From positions 1 through 64,000 of the forward strand of contig JAUYFM010000021.1 of the NCBI GenBank assembly GCA_030690945.1: a stretch of DNA of 64,000 bases, given 5' to 3'. Each line of letters opens with the position of its first letter. The stretch's first letter is position 1. The position numbers and the translations under genes are program-made. The DNA comes from Smithellaceae bacterium (GTDB lineage Bacteria; Desulfobacterota; Syntrophia; Syntrophales; Smithellaceae). This document shows, piece by piece, positions 15,178 through 25,009 of the stretch. The notes beneath the pieces were generated by a model. The model was not told the origin of the DNA. It worked only from the letters and a program-made list of their open reading frames with translations, and did no database searches.

Positions 15178-18156
15178 ATGCCGCAAGTAAATGTTCCACA
15201 ACCGACCATGCAACCTGGTGATATATTCAGCGGTTTTAAAGTATTGCGAGTAGAAACCATTCCGGCCGTGCGCCTCACCGCCTACGAAATGGAGCATCAA
15301 AAAACCGGCGCGAAAGTTTTGCACCTTCATGCCTTTGACCGGGAAAATTTATACGCGATAGGCTTTCGCACACCGCCTGCGGATTCCACGGGCTTGCCCC
15401 ACATTCTGGAACATTCCGTGCTCGCGGGCTCGGAAAAATATCCACTCAAGGACACCTTCAAAGAGCTGATGCGCTCCACGATGCAGACGTTCATCAATGC
15501 CTTTACCTATCCGGACAAAACCCTTTATCCGGTGGCCAGTCAGATCAAAGCGGATTTTTTTAATCTCGCTCGTGTTTACACAGATCTTGTTTTACACCCC
15601 CGGATGCTCAAAGAAACATTTTTGCAGGAAGGCCATCATCTGGAATTTTCGACACCCGGCGATATCGAAAGCGACCTGATCATCTCCGGTATTGTCTATA
15701 ATGAAATGAAGGGCGCTTACTCGTCGCCTGACTCCCTGATGTACAAAGACATCCAGGAAAAGCTTTATCCCGATACTGTTTATGCGCTGGATTCCGGGGG
15801 CGACCCGGAGGTCATTCCCACGCTCACCTATGAACAATTTCTGGACTTTCACCGGAAATATTATTCGCCGACCAACGCGCGTTTTTTTATCTACGGCGAT
15901 ATTCCGACCGCTGAGCATCTGGAATTCCTGGCCGAAATGCTGGACGGATTTGACCGGGTCGACGTTGACTCATCCATAAAAAGCCAACCGCTTTTTTCCA
16001 AACCAAGGCTAACTTCCGGCACCTATCCCGTGGAAAAGGACGAGTCGCTTTCACGCAAAACGATGGTCAACATCGCCTGGATGCTGGCGGAAAATAAAGA
16101 TTTTGAAACGGCGCTGATGCTGGAAATTATTTCCGGGCTACTGGTGGGCAGCGCGGCCAGCCCATTGCGTCAGGCGCTGATCGATTCAGGCTTGGGTGAA
16201 GATATGTCGCCGGTCAGCGGTATCGAATCCGATATCAAACAACTGATGTTTTGCGCCGGCTTGCGTAATGTGGAGAGCGCCGATGTTCAGAAAATTGAAA
16301 AGCTCATTCTCGATACGCTGCAAAAGATTGTCGCCGAAGGGTTTGACAAAGAATTAATCGAAGGTATTCTCCATCAGGTCGAATTTCACGGCAAGGAAAT
16401 TTCCCGCGGATCTTACCCCTATGGCATTACGCTGATGGGCAGCGTTTTTCAAACCTGGCTCTATGATGGCGATCCCTTCATCGGCCTTGATTTCTCTCGC
16501 GCGATTGAAAAGATTCGCAAGCTCTGGACGGACGATCCGCAAGTGTTCCAGAAAATGACCCAAACGTGGCTGGTGGATAATCAACACCGTCTGCTTGCGG
16601 TGATGGAGCCTGATCCCGGCTTCAGCGAAAAAAGTGAAGCAAAGTTCAAAGAGAAAATGGCTGCTTTGAAAGCCGGTTTTACGAAAGAACAGTTACGGCA
16701 AATCGACGAACAGGCGGCCCGGCTGAAAGCCTTTCAGTCTGAGACGGATTCATCCGAAGCCGAGGCGACTCTGCCTAAATTGAAAATGGAAGACGTTCCC
16801 CGGCAGGTGGAGACCATTCCGACACAGCACAAGACCCTTGCTTCGGTTGCCGCTTTGGAGCAAGACCTGTTCACCAACGGTATTGCCTATGTTGATCTGG
16901 CTTTTGATATTGCCCACGTTCCCGAAGATCTTCAGCTTTACCTGCCGCTCTTGGGAAAAATCATGAGCGGCATGGGCGCGGCGGGCTTCTCTTATGATGA
17001 CATGGCCAAACGCATTGCGCTCAACATGGGCGGATTCGGTTATGACCTGTCTGCCGGTTTTTCCGTGGACGCGACCGACACCTGGCAGAAAATGATCTTT
17101 TCCTTTAAAGCGCTCTATCGCACCTTTCCGGAAGCCATCAATATCGTTTGCGATATAATTTGTTCAGGAGATTTGGATCAAGAAGCAAGAATGCGGGATT
17201 TAATCGCTGAACGAAAAAATAATCTTCAATCCTCCATTGTCCCGTCCGGACATATCTTTGCCAAGCGAGCGGCAGGAGCGGCGCTTACACTGCCGGCTTA
17301 TCGCGATGAACAATGGCATGGCCGGACCCAGTTGCGATTTGTTCAGCAGCAGTCGGGTGACTTCGATAAGTCCAGAAAGAACTTGTGCGAAAAACTGGAA
17401 CAATTAAAAAAAATCATCTTTAGCAAGAATAACCTGACCATCAATATCACCGCCGAGGCCGATGGCTTGAAGCTCGCCTGCGAGCATATCAACCGGCTTC
17501 TGGAAAAACTGCCGGCAGGCCGTCGTACGGACAGGCCGGGCGAGCCTTCGCTTGTGCCCGTCTATGCGGGTATTGCCGTTCCCACGCAGGTATCTTATAT
17601 CGCCTGCGCCATGAAAGCGCCCGCATACAATGACCCGTCCTCCGCGCTTCTGATGCTGGCGTCACGGGAGCTTTCCAACAGTTACCTCTATAAGTATATC
17701 CGTGTTCAGGGCGGCGCTTACGGCGGCATGTCGTCATTCGACGCGACGCTGGGAATTTTCGCGTTTCTGTCCTATCGTGATCCGCATATTAACGAAACGC
17801 TGAACGTCTTTGACGAAGCGCAGAAATTTTATTCCGAAAATGATATGACTGCCGACGATATGGAAAAAGCCATCATCAGCACGCTTAGCGCACTCGATAA
17901 ACCCCTTGATCCGTCAGGCCGCGGTTACGTTGCCCTGATCCGCCATTTTGCCGGCGCAACAGATCCGATGCGTCAGGCCTTCCGGGATCAGATATTTGCC
18001 GCGACGCCGCGAAAAGTAAGGGACACACTGGCAAACTATTTCAAGAAGGCCGCCGGGTCCAAAGCCGTTGCGGTTTATTCGGCACAGGAAAAACTGGATG
18101 AAGCCAACAAGCTTCTGACGGATAAACTGAATCTGGAGAAGTTGGCGGAGGCATAG
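15178..18156 (+). CDS. M16C-family (presequence protease-like) metallopeptidase
   Basis: GLPHILEHSVLAGSEKYPLKDTF HxxEH motif; 992 aa. Confidence 0.92.
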   Translation: MPQVNVPQPTMQPGDIFSGFKVLRVETIPAVRLTAYEMEHQKTGAKVLHLHAFDRENLYAIGFRTPPADSTGLPHILEHSVLAGSEKYPLKDTFKELMRSTMQTFINAFTYPDKTLYPVASQIKADFFNLARVYTDLVLHPRMLKETFLQEGHHLEFSTPGDIESDLIISGIVYNEMKGAYSSPDSLMYKDIQEKLYPDTVYALDSGGDPEVIPTLTYEQFLDFHRKYYSPTNARFFIYGDIPTAEHLEFLAEMLDGFDRVDVDSSIKSQPLFSKPRLTSGTYPVEKDESLSRKTMVNIAWMLAENKDFETALMLEIISGLLVGSAASPLRQALIDSGLGEDMSPVSGIESDIKQLMFCAGLRNVESADVQKIEKLILDTLQKIVAEGFDKELIEGILHQVEFHGKEISRGSYPYGITLMGSVFQTWLYDGDPFIGLDFSRAIEKIRKLWTDDPQVFQKMTQTWLVDNQHRLLAVMEPDPGFSEKSEAKFKEKMAALKAGFTKEQLRQIDEQAARLKAFQSETDSSEAEATLPKLKMEDVPRQVETIPTQHKTLASVAALEQDLFTNGIAYVDLAFDIAHVPEDLQLYLPLLGKIMSGMGAAGFSYDDMAKRIALNMGGFGYDLSAGFSVDATDTWQKMIFSFKALYRTFPEAINIVCDIICSGDLDQEARMRDLIAERKNNLQSSIVPSGHIFAKRAAGAALTLPAYRDEQWHGRTQLRFVQQQSGDFDKSRKNLCEKLEQLKKIIFSKNNLTINITAEADGLKLACEHINRLLEKLPAGRRTDRPGEPSLVPVYAGIAVPTQVSYIACAMKAPAYNDPSSALLMLASRELSNSYLYKYIRVQGGAYGGMSSFDATLGIFAFLSYRDPHINETLNVFDEAQKFYSENDMTADDMEKAIISTLSALDKPLDPSGRGYVALIRHFAGATDPMRQAFRDQIFAATPRKVRDTLANYFKKAAGSKAVAVYSAQEKLDEANKLLTDKLNLEKLAEA

Positions 18157-18161
18157 GAAAA

Positions 18162-18353
18162 AGGCTATAGACTGGAGGCCGAAGGCTATAGGCTGAAGGT
18201 TTATTTTGTTGGCCTTTGGCCTTTTTATCTTTCTGGATGTCGGCCTCCGCCGCCATGACGGTGCGTTTCGCGCCTTTCGCCTTAACCTTCAGTCTTCGGT
18301 CTCGCGCCCCCTCGAGTCACCTTTAGGTGAGCAAGGGGGTCGGTCTATAGCCT
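18162..18353. repeat. Intergenic imperfect palindromic repeat element
   Basis: AGGCTATAGAC..GAAGGTTTA mirrored by TTAACCTTCAGTCTTCGGTCT..GGTCTATAGCCT, with nested hairpin CCCCCTCGAGTCACCTTTAGGTGAGCAAGGGGG. Confidence 0.65.
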
Positions 18354-18370
18354 ATATATGGAGTTTTTCA

Positions 18371-18577
18371 ATGGCGGAAAACAAAAAAGCAGGCACCCTT
18401 ATCAATTGTTTTTTCTGCGAACACTTCTATATTACCCATGAGGCTAAGTTTCCCTATGGCTGTCGCGCGACAGACTTCAAATCCGTTCGTATGCCCGCCG
18501 TAGATGTTTATAACAATTCCGAAATGGACTGTGCGCTTTTTGTCCGCAAGGAAAGAGGCCATCAGCATCACAACTGA
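18371..18577 (+). CDS. Small Cys-containing conserved protein
   Basis: NCFFCEHFYITHEAKFPYGCRATDFKS..C. Confidence 0.6.
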   Translation: MAENKKAGTLINCFFCEHFYITHEAKFPYGCRATDFKSVRMPAVDVYNNSEMDCALFVRKERGHQHHN

Positions 18578-18625
18578 CCGACGCAAACAACCATGGTCTC
18601 ATCGACTGGAAAGGAGAAAACAAAC

Positions 18626-18934
18626 ATGAACATTTCAGAGTGGCTGGATAAAAAAGAAGCCCAGGGTGTCGATGTGTCCCATATTGTTTTGCCCGCAGAT
18701 CTGGCCAATGAGGAAGAGCCCGACGAAACAATATTTTTTAAGGAAATCCGAATATGCAGTATTCTCTGCGCCGGCAATCATCCGTTTGCCACGGTCGAGC
18801 GATTTGGTCATTGGTATTATGGCCGGGGTCGGGAAAAAGAATCAGGCCCGCACACCACCAAACCGCAGTGGTGGCTGTTCACCAAAGACAAAGACCTCGC
18901 CGTCAGGACAGCCCGGTTGCATATTGAAGAATAG
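18626..18934 (+). CDS. Hypothetical protein
   Basis: ORF with RBS GGAG upstream. Confidence 0.6.
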   Translation: MNISEWLDKKEAQGVDVSHIVLPADLANEEEPDETIFFKEIRICSILCAGNHPFATVERFGHWYYGRGREKESGPHTTKPQWWLFTKDKDLAVRTARLHIEE

Positions 18935-19087
18935 TCGATATGGCGGGATTATCTATGGCAGATACAAAGCGTGGGTGATATACTGTTAATTATTGACCAG
19001 TATTGCTTTTAGCCTCCTAAGTTCTTGACATGCACCTGACGACTTCCTATACTCCGCGAAAAAATACCCTCTTTTCGAATTCACACA

Positions 19088-20377
19088 TTGCATATATTTC
19101 TGAATCTGAAGTGGATTGGAAAAGTGGAGAAGGTTAAAGCAGATTTGGACCAATCAGTCCCCACGAAAGATCAGAAACGCAATTACTGGATACTCGTCCT
19201 CAGTTGCGTCGGGCTGCAAATAACATCTTCCACAATCTACATGGTGCTCCCTGTTTTTTTTCAGAACTATGGGATCAGTAATTCCGGTGTGGGTGTCCTG
19301 ATCAGTGTCGGCACGTTTGGGGGTGTCATCAGCGGCATTATCGCCGGCAAATTCAGTGACAGATATGGCCGCAAGCCTGTCCTGACTGCGGGGGCGTTGC
19401 TCTACGGCATCGTGTTTTTCTTTTTTGCATTTCTCGAAAAAAATTTCACGACATTCCTGATCCTGCGATTTATTGAAGGCTTTGCTTTTTTCATGATTCC
19501 TGTCACGGTCATCACCATTGCCGCCGACACCTTTCCTCCCCTGCAACTGGGGCGGGCCATTGCCCTCTTCAGCGTCAGCAGTGGCATCGGCCAGTTGATC
19601 GGCCCGATCTTTGCCGGGTATTTTGTCGAGGCATCCAACTTCATTGTTTATTTCATTTTCTGCGGAGCATTCAGCCTGATCAGTCTGGGTATTATTTTAT
19701 TTTTTGTAAAGGAAACTCTTGATAAAACCAGGATTCACCAAACTGTCGTGACCGGGAAAAGAGGATTCGGGCAGAGTGTTAAGAATTTTATACTGCAAAC
19801 CAAAAGCCTTGGGATGATTTACTTCATCTTTCTTGCCGCCGTCATCATCTACCGCCTTGGCTACACCATGGTGGACCCGCTTTTCAGTTTATTTTTGAAA
19901 AATGATCTTAACATGAATATGAGCAGCATGAGCTGGATGTTTGCCGTTCGCGCCCTGTGCACTATTGCGTTTGCCCCCATATGCGGATATTATGCCGACA
20001 AAATAGGGCGCAAGCCTACTTTTCTGGCCGGCATCGCCCTCTGCGGAATAACGATGGTTTCTTACACTTTTGCCACATCATTCGGAGCCGTTTTTATGGT
20101 GCGTATCCTGGACAGCATCAGCACGGTCGTTCTCCTAACAGTCATCCGCACTATGATCTCAGACATGGTTAACCCCCGGCAGCGTGGATTTGGACAGGGA
20201 TTGGCCAGCAGCATCAGTCAGGAAAGCAGCACAATCGGCGCGATTTTTGGAGGCATTATTACGGACGCCTTCGGATTCAACGGTGTTTTTATGACCGCGG
20301 CTGCCGGTGCTGCCATCGCTATGTTTATTGTCTATCGCTGGGTTCCGGAACCGGCAAAACACATAGGGCATCTATGA
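19088..20377 (+). CDS. MFS transporter
   Basis: GKFSDRYGRKPVLTAGALLYG, YADKIGRKPTFLAG MFS loops; 12 TM-like pattern. Confidence 0.92.
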   Translation: MHIFLNLKWIGKVEKVKADLDQSVPTKDQKRNYWILVLSCVGLQITSSTIYMVLPVFFQNYGISNSGVGVLISVGTFGGVISGIIAGKFSDRYGRKPVLTAGALLYGIVFFFFAFLEKNFTTFLILRFIEGFAFFMIPVTVITIAADTFPPLQLGRAIALFSVSSGIGQLIGPIFAGYFVEASNFIVYFIFCGAFSLISLGIILFFVKETLDKTRIHQTVVTGKRGFGQSVKNFILQTKSLGMIYFIFLAAVIIYRLGYTMVDPLFSLFLKNDLNMNMSSMSWMFAVRALCTIAFAPICGYYADKIGRKPTFLAGIALCGITMVSYTFATSFGAVFMVRILDSISTVVLLTVIRTMISDMVNPRQRGFGQGLASSISQESSTIGAIFGGIITDAFGFNGVFMTAAAGAAIAMFIVYRWVPEPAKHIGHL

Positions 20378-20417
20378 ATTGCTTTATAATAACAGCCAAA
20401 GGATTTAGAGACTACCC

Positions 20418-21356
20418 ATGATATACCTCGCACCAATCCAGGGGATAACCGACAGGATTTATCGCAACCTGTTTCCTCTTTATTTTAAGGGAGTTGATAT
20501 GGCTATTGCGCCTTTTATCTCCTCATCGAAGAAAATGAAACCGGTGAATAACCTTCTGCGCGAATTTTATCCTGATAAAAATACGGGGATTCCCACGATA
20601 CCGCAAATTATGAGCTCCGACCCGGATGACTTCACCAAGCTTGCCAATGCGTTATACGATATTGGATGCGGAACGGTAAACTGGAACATCGGCTGTCCGT
20701 TCCCCATGGTTGTGAAAAAGGGTAGAGGGGCGGGTATGCTTTGTCATCCGGCCAGGATCGAATCTTTTCTTGAAAAAACGATGCCTGCACTAAAACCGAA
20801 ATTATCGATAAAGCTCAGGATAGGGTTAACCTATCCTGACGAGGTGTTGCAGCTCATTCCGATTTTCAACCAGTTCTCGCTTACGGAACTGATCATCCAT
20901 CCGAGGACTGGTGTGCAAATGTATGCAGGTGACGTTGACCTCGATATTTTCGAGCAGTGTCTTGGCCTATCGAAACACAGGATTGTCTATAACGGGGACA
21001 TCAATTCTTTTGAGAAACTGGAGATGCTCTCGCTTCGGTTCGGATCAATAGAGCGATGGATGATCGGCAGGGGCCTGCTCGGAAACCCTTTCCTTGCGGA
21101 AAAAATTAAATTCAACACGGAAAAGCCTTATGATGAAAAAATCAAAATCATCAGGATTTTCCATGATCATTTATTCGATGAATATTCTAAAATTTTGTAT
21201 GGTCCCTCGCATATTACCAATAAAATGAAAGAAATCTGGACTTACATGGGAGGCTTTTTCGAAAACGGGGAAAAAATTCGAAAGAAAATAAATAAAACAC
21301 ATCACAGGGATAATTATGTTGATGTGGTAAAAAATGTTTTTGATGAGCTTATTTGA
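20418..21356 (+). CDS. tRNA-dihydrouridine synthase family protein
   Basis: LAPIQGITDRIYRNLF; NWNIGCPFPMVVKKGRGAGML. Confidence 0.9.
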   Translation: MIYLAPIQGITDRIYRNLFPLYFKGVDMAIAPFISSSKKMKPVNNLLREFYPDKNTGIPTIPQIMSSDPDDFTKLANALYDIGCGTVNWNIGCPFPMVVKKGRGAGMLCHPARIESFLEKTMPALKPKLSIKLRIGLTYPDEVLQLIPIFNQFSLTELIIHPRTGVQMYAGDVDLDIFEQCLGLSKHRIVYNGDINSFEKLEMLSLRFGSIERWMIGRGLLGNPFLAEKIKFNTEKPYDEKIKIIRIFHDHLFDEYSKILYGPSHITNKMKEIWTYMGGFFENGEKIRKKINKTHHRDNYVDVVKNVFDELI

Positions 21357-21419
21357 TTTTTCGAAAATTAAATAGAACTCCCCCAATGCGCAACTTTATT
21401 ATGGAGTAACAAATCCGTT

Positions 21420-21794
21420 TTAAACAATCTTTATTCCCGTTTCTAAAATTTCTTTGACAAAGTAATCACTGTCGTTGAAATCTTCCGGGCGGAACGGCAT
21501 CGGGGAAATATCGCTGTTGATCTGCAATGTAATTTTACGGATTTTGTTTCTGTCTTCAAATCTGTTCCCTGCAAAATCGTTCGAAACAATTGCCAGGTCA
21601 ATATCGCTCCACTCGTCATATTTCCCGCTGGCATAGGAACCGAATAAAATCGCCTGCTGAACATGAATGCCGATATTTTCCAGTTGTGCAATATAGGATT
21701 TGACGGTTTTTTCTATTTTTCGATCTGCTTTTTGAGCCACGCGCGCATCTCCTTTATTCTTCTTAAGTAATCCGTTGCGAATTGTTTGTCGCAT
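21420..21794 (-). CDS. MNT-domain nucleotidyltransferase (HEPN/MNT antitoxin)
   Basis: AILFGSYASGKYDEWSDIDLAIVS: GSX10DXD motif. Confidence 0.9.
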   Translation of the reverse strand: MRQTIRNGLLKKNKGDARVAQKADRKIEKTVKSYIAQLENIGIHVQQAILFGSYASGKYDEWSDIDLAIVSNDFAGNRFEDRNKIRKITLQINSDISPMPFRPEDFNDSDYFVKEILETGIKIV

Positions 21795-22099
21795 TTGCGG
21801 GCAAATTGATTCTTCTCGTCGGGATATCTGCCCTCCATGTTGAAATCGGAAACCTCGCTTAGAAAAACCAATTGTTCATCACTTAAATTCAGACTGGTCG
21901 ATTTGGCAAGTTTTACCAGATCGTGAATTCTAGGCGCAATTTTTTGATGTTCTCTGACATAAATCGCCTTTAAGATTTTTTCCAAAACAAGATGCCCGAT
22001 GAATAAGCACCAGGTGTAATGCCCCTTTTCCAGCATGCTTTCTGCTACCGGCAAATCATTGTCTGATTGTGTAAGCCAATATTCGACCTGTTTTTTCAT
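21713..22099 (-). CDS. HEPN-domain protein (HEPN/MNT toxin)
   Basis: YWLTQSDNDLPVAESMLEKGHYTWCLFIGHLVLEKILKAIYV; overlaps MNT gene. Confidence 0.88.
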   Translation of the reverse strand: MKKQVEYWLTQSDNDLPVAESMLEKGHYTWCLFIGHLVLEKILKAIYVREHQKIAPRIHDLVKLAKSTSLNLSDEQLVFLSEVSDFNMEGRYPDEKNQFARKCDKQFATDYLRRIKEMRAWLKKQIEK

Positions 22100-22275
22100 G
22101 ACATCCCTTATTAAAAATTATTGTGTCTTTTTAATAACATAGCCGGAATGTTTGTCAAGGGAATTGTTGGGCGGAATATTTTCTCGGCAATCATCTGTGT
22201 TATATTTCTTCCACACCCGTCAGCGGGGGACACGCAAAACACTATTTGCCCTAAAAGCCTACAGTCCAATAACCT

Positions 22276-22803
22276 TTAGCCTCCTAAGTACGCTTCCTTC
22301 ACTCTTGGATTCCCCGTTAGGTCCTTGCCGGTGCCGGATAGCACAATACGGCCGGTTTCCAGAACGTAGCCGCGAGAGGCGATGTGCAAGGACATGTTGG
22401 CGTTTTGTTCGACAAGCAAAATGGTTTTCCCTGCGTGATTGATGTCCTGAATGATCTTGAAAATTTCTCTTACCAGAACCGGCGAGAGCCCCATGGAGGG
22501 TTCGTCAAGCAGCAGCATTTGCGCGTCACTCATGAGCGCGCGTCCCACGGCCATGAAACCGGCATGTCCGACGGAGAATTCGCCCATATAGCCGTTGATC
22601 AGATTGAGGCTGACGGTGAGGATGATATTGATGCCCACGTAAATTAAAATCAGTTGCAGATATAAATCCATAAAGCCATAGGTGTCGACAGCAACGCAAA
22701 ACGCGAGTCCCGCGATCATGAAGACAGGCCAGAAGAGTTTGTAACCGGTGAGCATATGCCAGTGTGCAAGCAGGGTATGATATGCGGCTTTGAATGAAGA
22801 CAT
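22276..22803 (-). pseudogene. In-frame LivM (N-term) :: LivF (C-term) chimera, apparent deletion scar
   Basis: LivM-like ..NLINGYMGEFSVGHAGFMAVG fused to LivF-like RALMSDAQMLLLDEPSMGLSPVLV...EAYLGG; rest of livM, livG and 5' livF missing. Confidence 0.88.
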
Positions 22804-22805
22804 AC

Positions 22806-23666
22806 TTACACCTTTTGCGGATGGGGTTTTCCCAAGATGCCGTAAGGCCGGACGATTAAAAGAATAAAGAGCAGCGTGAAGGCCACAAAGTCACGGTAGG
22901 TGGACGGGAAAAACGCGGCCACCATAATTTCCACCGCGCCCAGAATAAAACCGCCGATCATCGCGCCGCGGATATTGCCGATGCCGCCGACCACGGCGGA
23001 GATGAACGCTTTCCAGCCGACCATGATGCCCATATAAGGATCGATCACCGGATAGGCCAGGCCATACATCATCCCGGCCGCGCCGCCGAGTCCCGTGCCG
23101 ATGGCAAACGTGAGTGAGATGATTTTATTCACCGGCACACCCATCAGCGGAACAATAGTTTTATCCCAGGAAATAGCGCGCATGGCCATGCCCGCCTTGG
23201 TCCGCTGCACGACAAAGTCCAGGATAAGCATGAGGACCAGCGAAAGGACAATGACCAGAATTTGCAGCGAGGAAATGGAAACTGTACCGATCGTCCAGGT
23301 CGTATGCTCGATCAGCGCCGGTATATGTTTGGGATAGGGGGAAAGCGCCAGCGTGAAATTTTCCAGAAAGAGGCCAACGCCCAGGGCGGTGATGATAGCG
23401 GAGACGCGCGGGGAGTTGCGCAGCGGTTTGTAGGCCAGGCGCTCGATGACCACGCCCAGTATCGTAAACAGCAGGGTCGGGACAAAGGAGAGTTTGAGAT
23501 AGACGGCTAAGAGAAAACAGAAGAAAGCGCCGACCATGAACAGGTCGCCGTGGGCGAAGTTGATCATGGTCAGAATGCCGTAAACCATGGTGTAGCCCAG
23601 GGCGATCAGAGCGTAGATGCTGCCCAGCTGCAGGGCATTGAGAGCTTGTTGAAATAAATAGGCCAT
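22806..23666 (-). CDS. livH: Branched-chain amino acid ABC permease LivH
   Basis: LQLGSIYALIALGYTMVYGILTMINFAHGD. Confidence 0.93.
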   Translation of the reverse strand: MAYLFQQALNALQLGSIYALIALGYTMVYGILTMINFAHGDLFMVGAFFCFLLAVYLKLSFVPTLLFTILGVVIERLAYKPLRNSPRVSAIITALGVGLFLENFTLALSPYPKHIPALIEHTTWTIGTVSISSLQILVIVLSLVLMLILDFVVQRTKAGMAMRAISWDKTIVPLMGVPVNKIISLTFAIGTGLGGAAGMMYGLAYPVIDPYMGIMVGWKAFISAVVGGIGNIRGAMIGGFILGAVEIMVAAFFPSTYRDFVAFTLLFILLIVRPYGILGKPHPQKV

Positions 23667-23673
23667 AATTACT

Positions 23674-24810
23674 TCAGGGCTTGGCGTTGGCGAACCACGT
23701 AAACTTCCCATCCTTTATTTTTAAAATGACCGCGCTCTTGACCGGGTCGCCGGAGCCTTCCTTGAACTGCATGTTGCCCGTGACACCTTCATATTGCGGA
23801 ATTTTCGCCAGCGCATCGCGCACGGCCTGACGGTCGTTCTTTCCGGCGGTTTTCAGCGCTTGAAAGATCAAACCAAAAGAGTCGTACGTTAGTGCCGCCA
23901 CATCATCCGGTGTCGTGCCGTACTTCGCTTTGTAGTCTTCAATAAACTTTTTTGTGGCTGCGGTTGATGCATCGGCGGCGTAATGCATGCTGAAATAATA
24001 ATCGTTGCAGTCCTTGCCGCAGAGCTTGATCAGTTCTTCAGAACCCCAGGAATCGGAACCGATAAACGGGGTGGTAATGCCCAAGCGCTTGGCCTGCTGA
24101 ATTTGTAGAGGCACTTCGCTGTAATAGTTGGGCAGGAAGATAATGTCCGGCCCGGCCTTTTTAATTTTGGTGAGCTGCGATGAAAAATCTTTGTCGTTGG
24201 TGGTGTAGGTTTCAAACGCGACGACCTTGCCGCCGTTTTGCTCATAGACTTCCTTGAAAATTTCGGCGATGCCCTTGTTATATTCGGAAGCAACGTCATA
24301 CAGAACCGCCGCCTTTTTCACTTTGAGATTATCCAGGACAAATTTCGCGAGCACCCGTCCCTGAAAAGGATCGATAAAACAGGAACGGAAAATATATTTT
24401 TTGGGGGCTCCTGTTTTGGAATCAAGCGTTGTTTTGGGAGCGGTCGACCAAGGGGTGATGAGCACCACTTTACCCGATTCGGCAATTTCGGCGGCGGGCA
24501 GGGCGTAGCGGCTGGCATTGGGGCCGACAATCGCAACAACTTTATTTTGCGTAATCAGCTTTTGCGCGGAAGACGCCGATTGATCGGCTTTCCCGGTGTT
24601 ATCCTCGATGATGAGTTTCACCGGATATTTCTTATCGCCCAGTTGAATGCCGCCGGCATCGTTGATTTCGGCTGCGGCCATTTCCGCCGCGTTTTTACAG
24701 GATGCACCCACGGCCGGAATATCACCGGTCAGCTCGGCAATGACACCGATTTTGATCTGGGAAGAATCATCTTTGCTGCAACCGCAAATGCACAGAGAGA
24801 GAATCACCAA
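23674..24810 (-). CDS. livK: Branched-chain amino acid ABC substrate-binding protein
   Basis: IKIGVIAELTGDIPAVGASCKNAAEMAAAEINDAGGI. Confidence 0.93.
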   Translation of the reverse strand: MVILSLCICGCSKDDSSQIKIGVIAELTGDIPAVGASCKNAAEMAAAEINDAGGIQLGDKKYPVKLIIEDNTGKADQSASSAQKLITQNKVVAIVGPNASRYALPAAEIAESGKVVLITPWSTAPKTTLDSKTGAPKKYIFRSCFIDPFQGRVLAKFVLDNLKVKKAAVLYDVASEYNKGIAEIFKEVYEQNGGKVVAFETYTTNDKDFSSQLTKIKKAGPDIIFLPNYYSEVPLQIQQAKRLGITTPFIGSDSWGSEELIKLCGKDCNDYYFSMHYAADASTAATKKFIEDYKAKYGTTPDDVAALTYDSFGLIFQALKTAGKNDRQAVRDALAKIPQYEGVTGNMQFKEGSGDPVKSAVILKIKDGKFTWFANAKP

Positions 24811-25009
24811 AAGAATAATAAAAACCGCTGATTTTTCATGGAATGTCTCCTGTTTTGCTTCGATATTTTGTCCACAGGTTATAAGGGGAGGCTATGTTCA
24901 TGTCAACGAAAAAAGAGGAAAACACAATTTACATATCCCGACGGGATATAACATTTATAGAAACAGGAATATTTTCCCAAACCCTGCGACCCCGTCGGGG
25001 TCGAACATA

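Noticed and set aside
19009-19026. TTTAGCCTCCTAAGT shared with the LivF-type 3' end at 22275-22290, possible liv remnant
   Set aside because: Only ~15 bp and no further upstream protein similarity; could be chance
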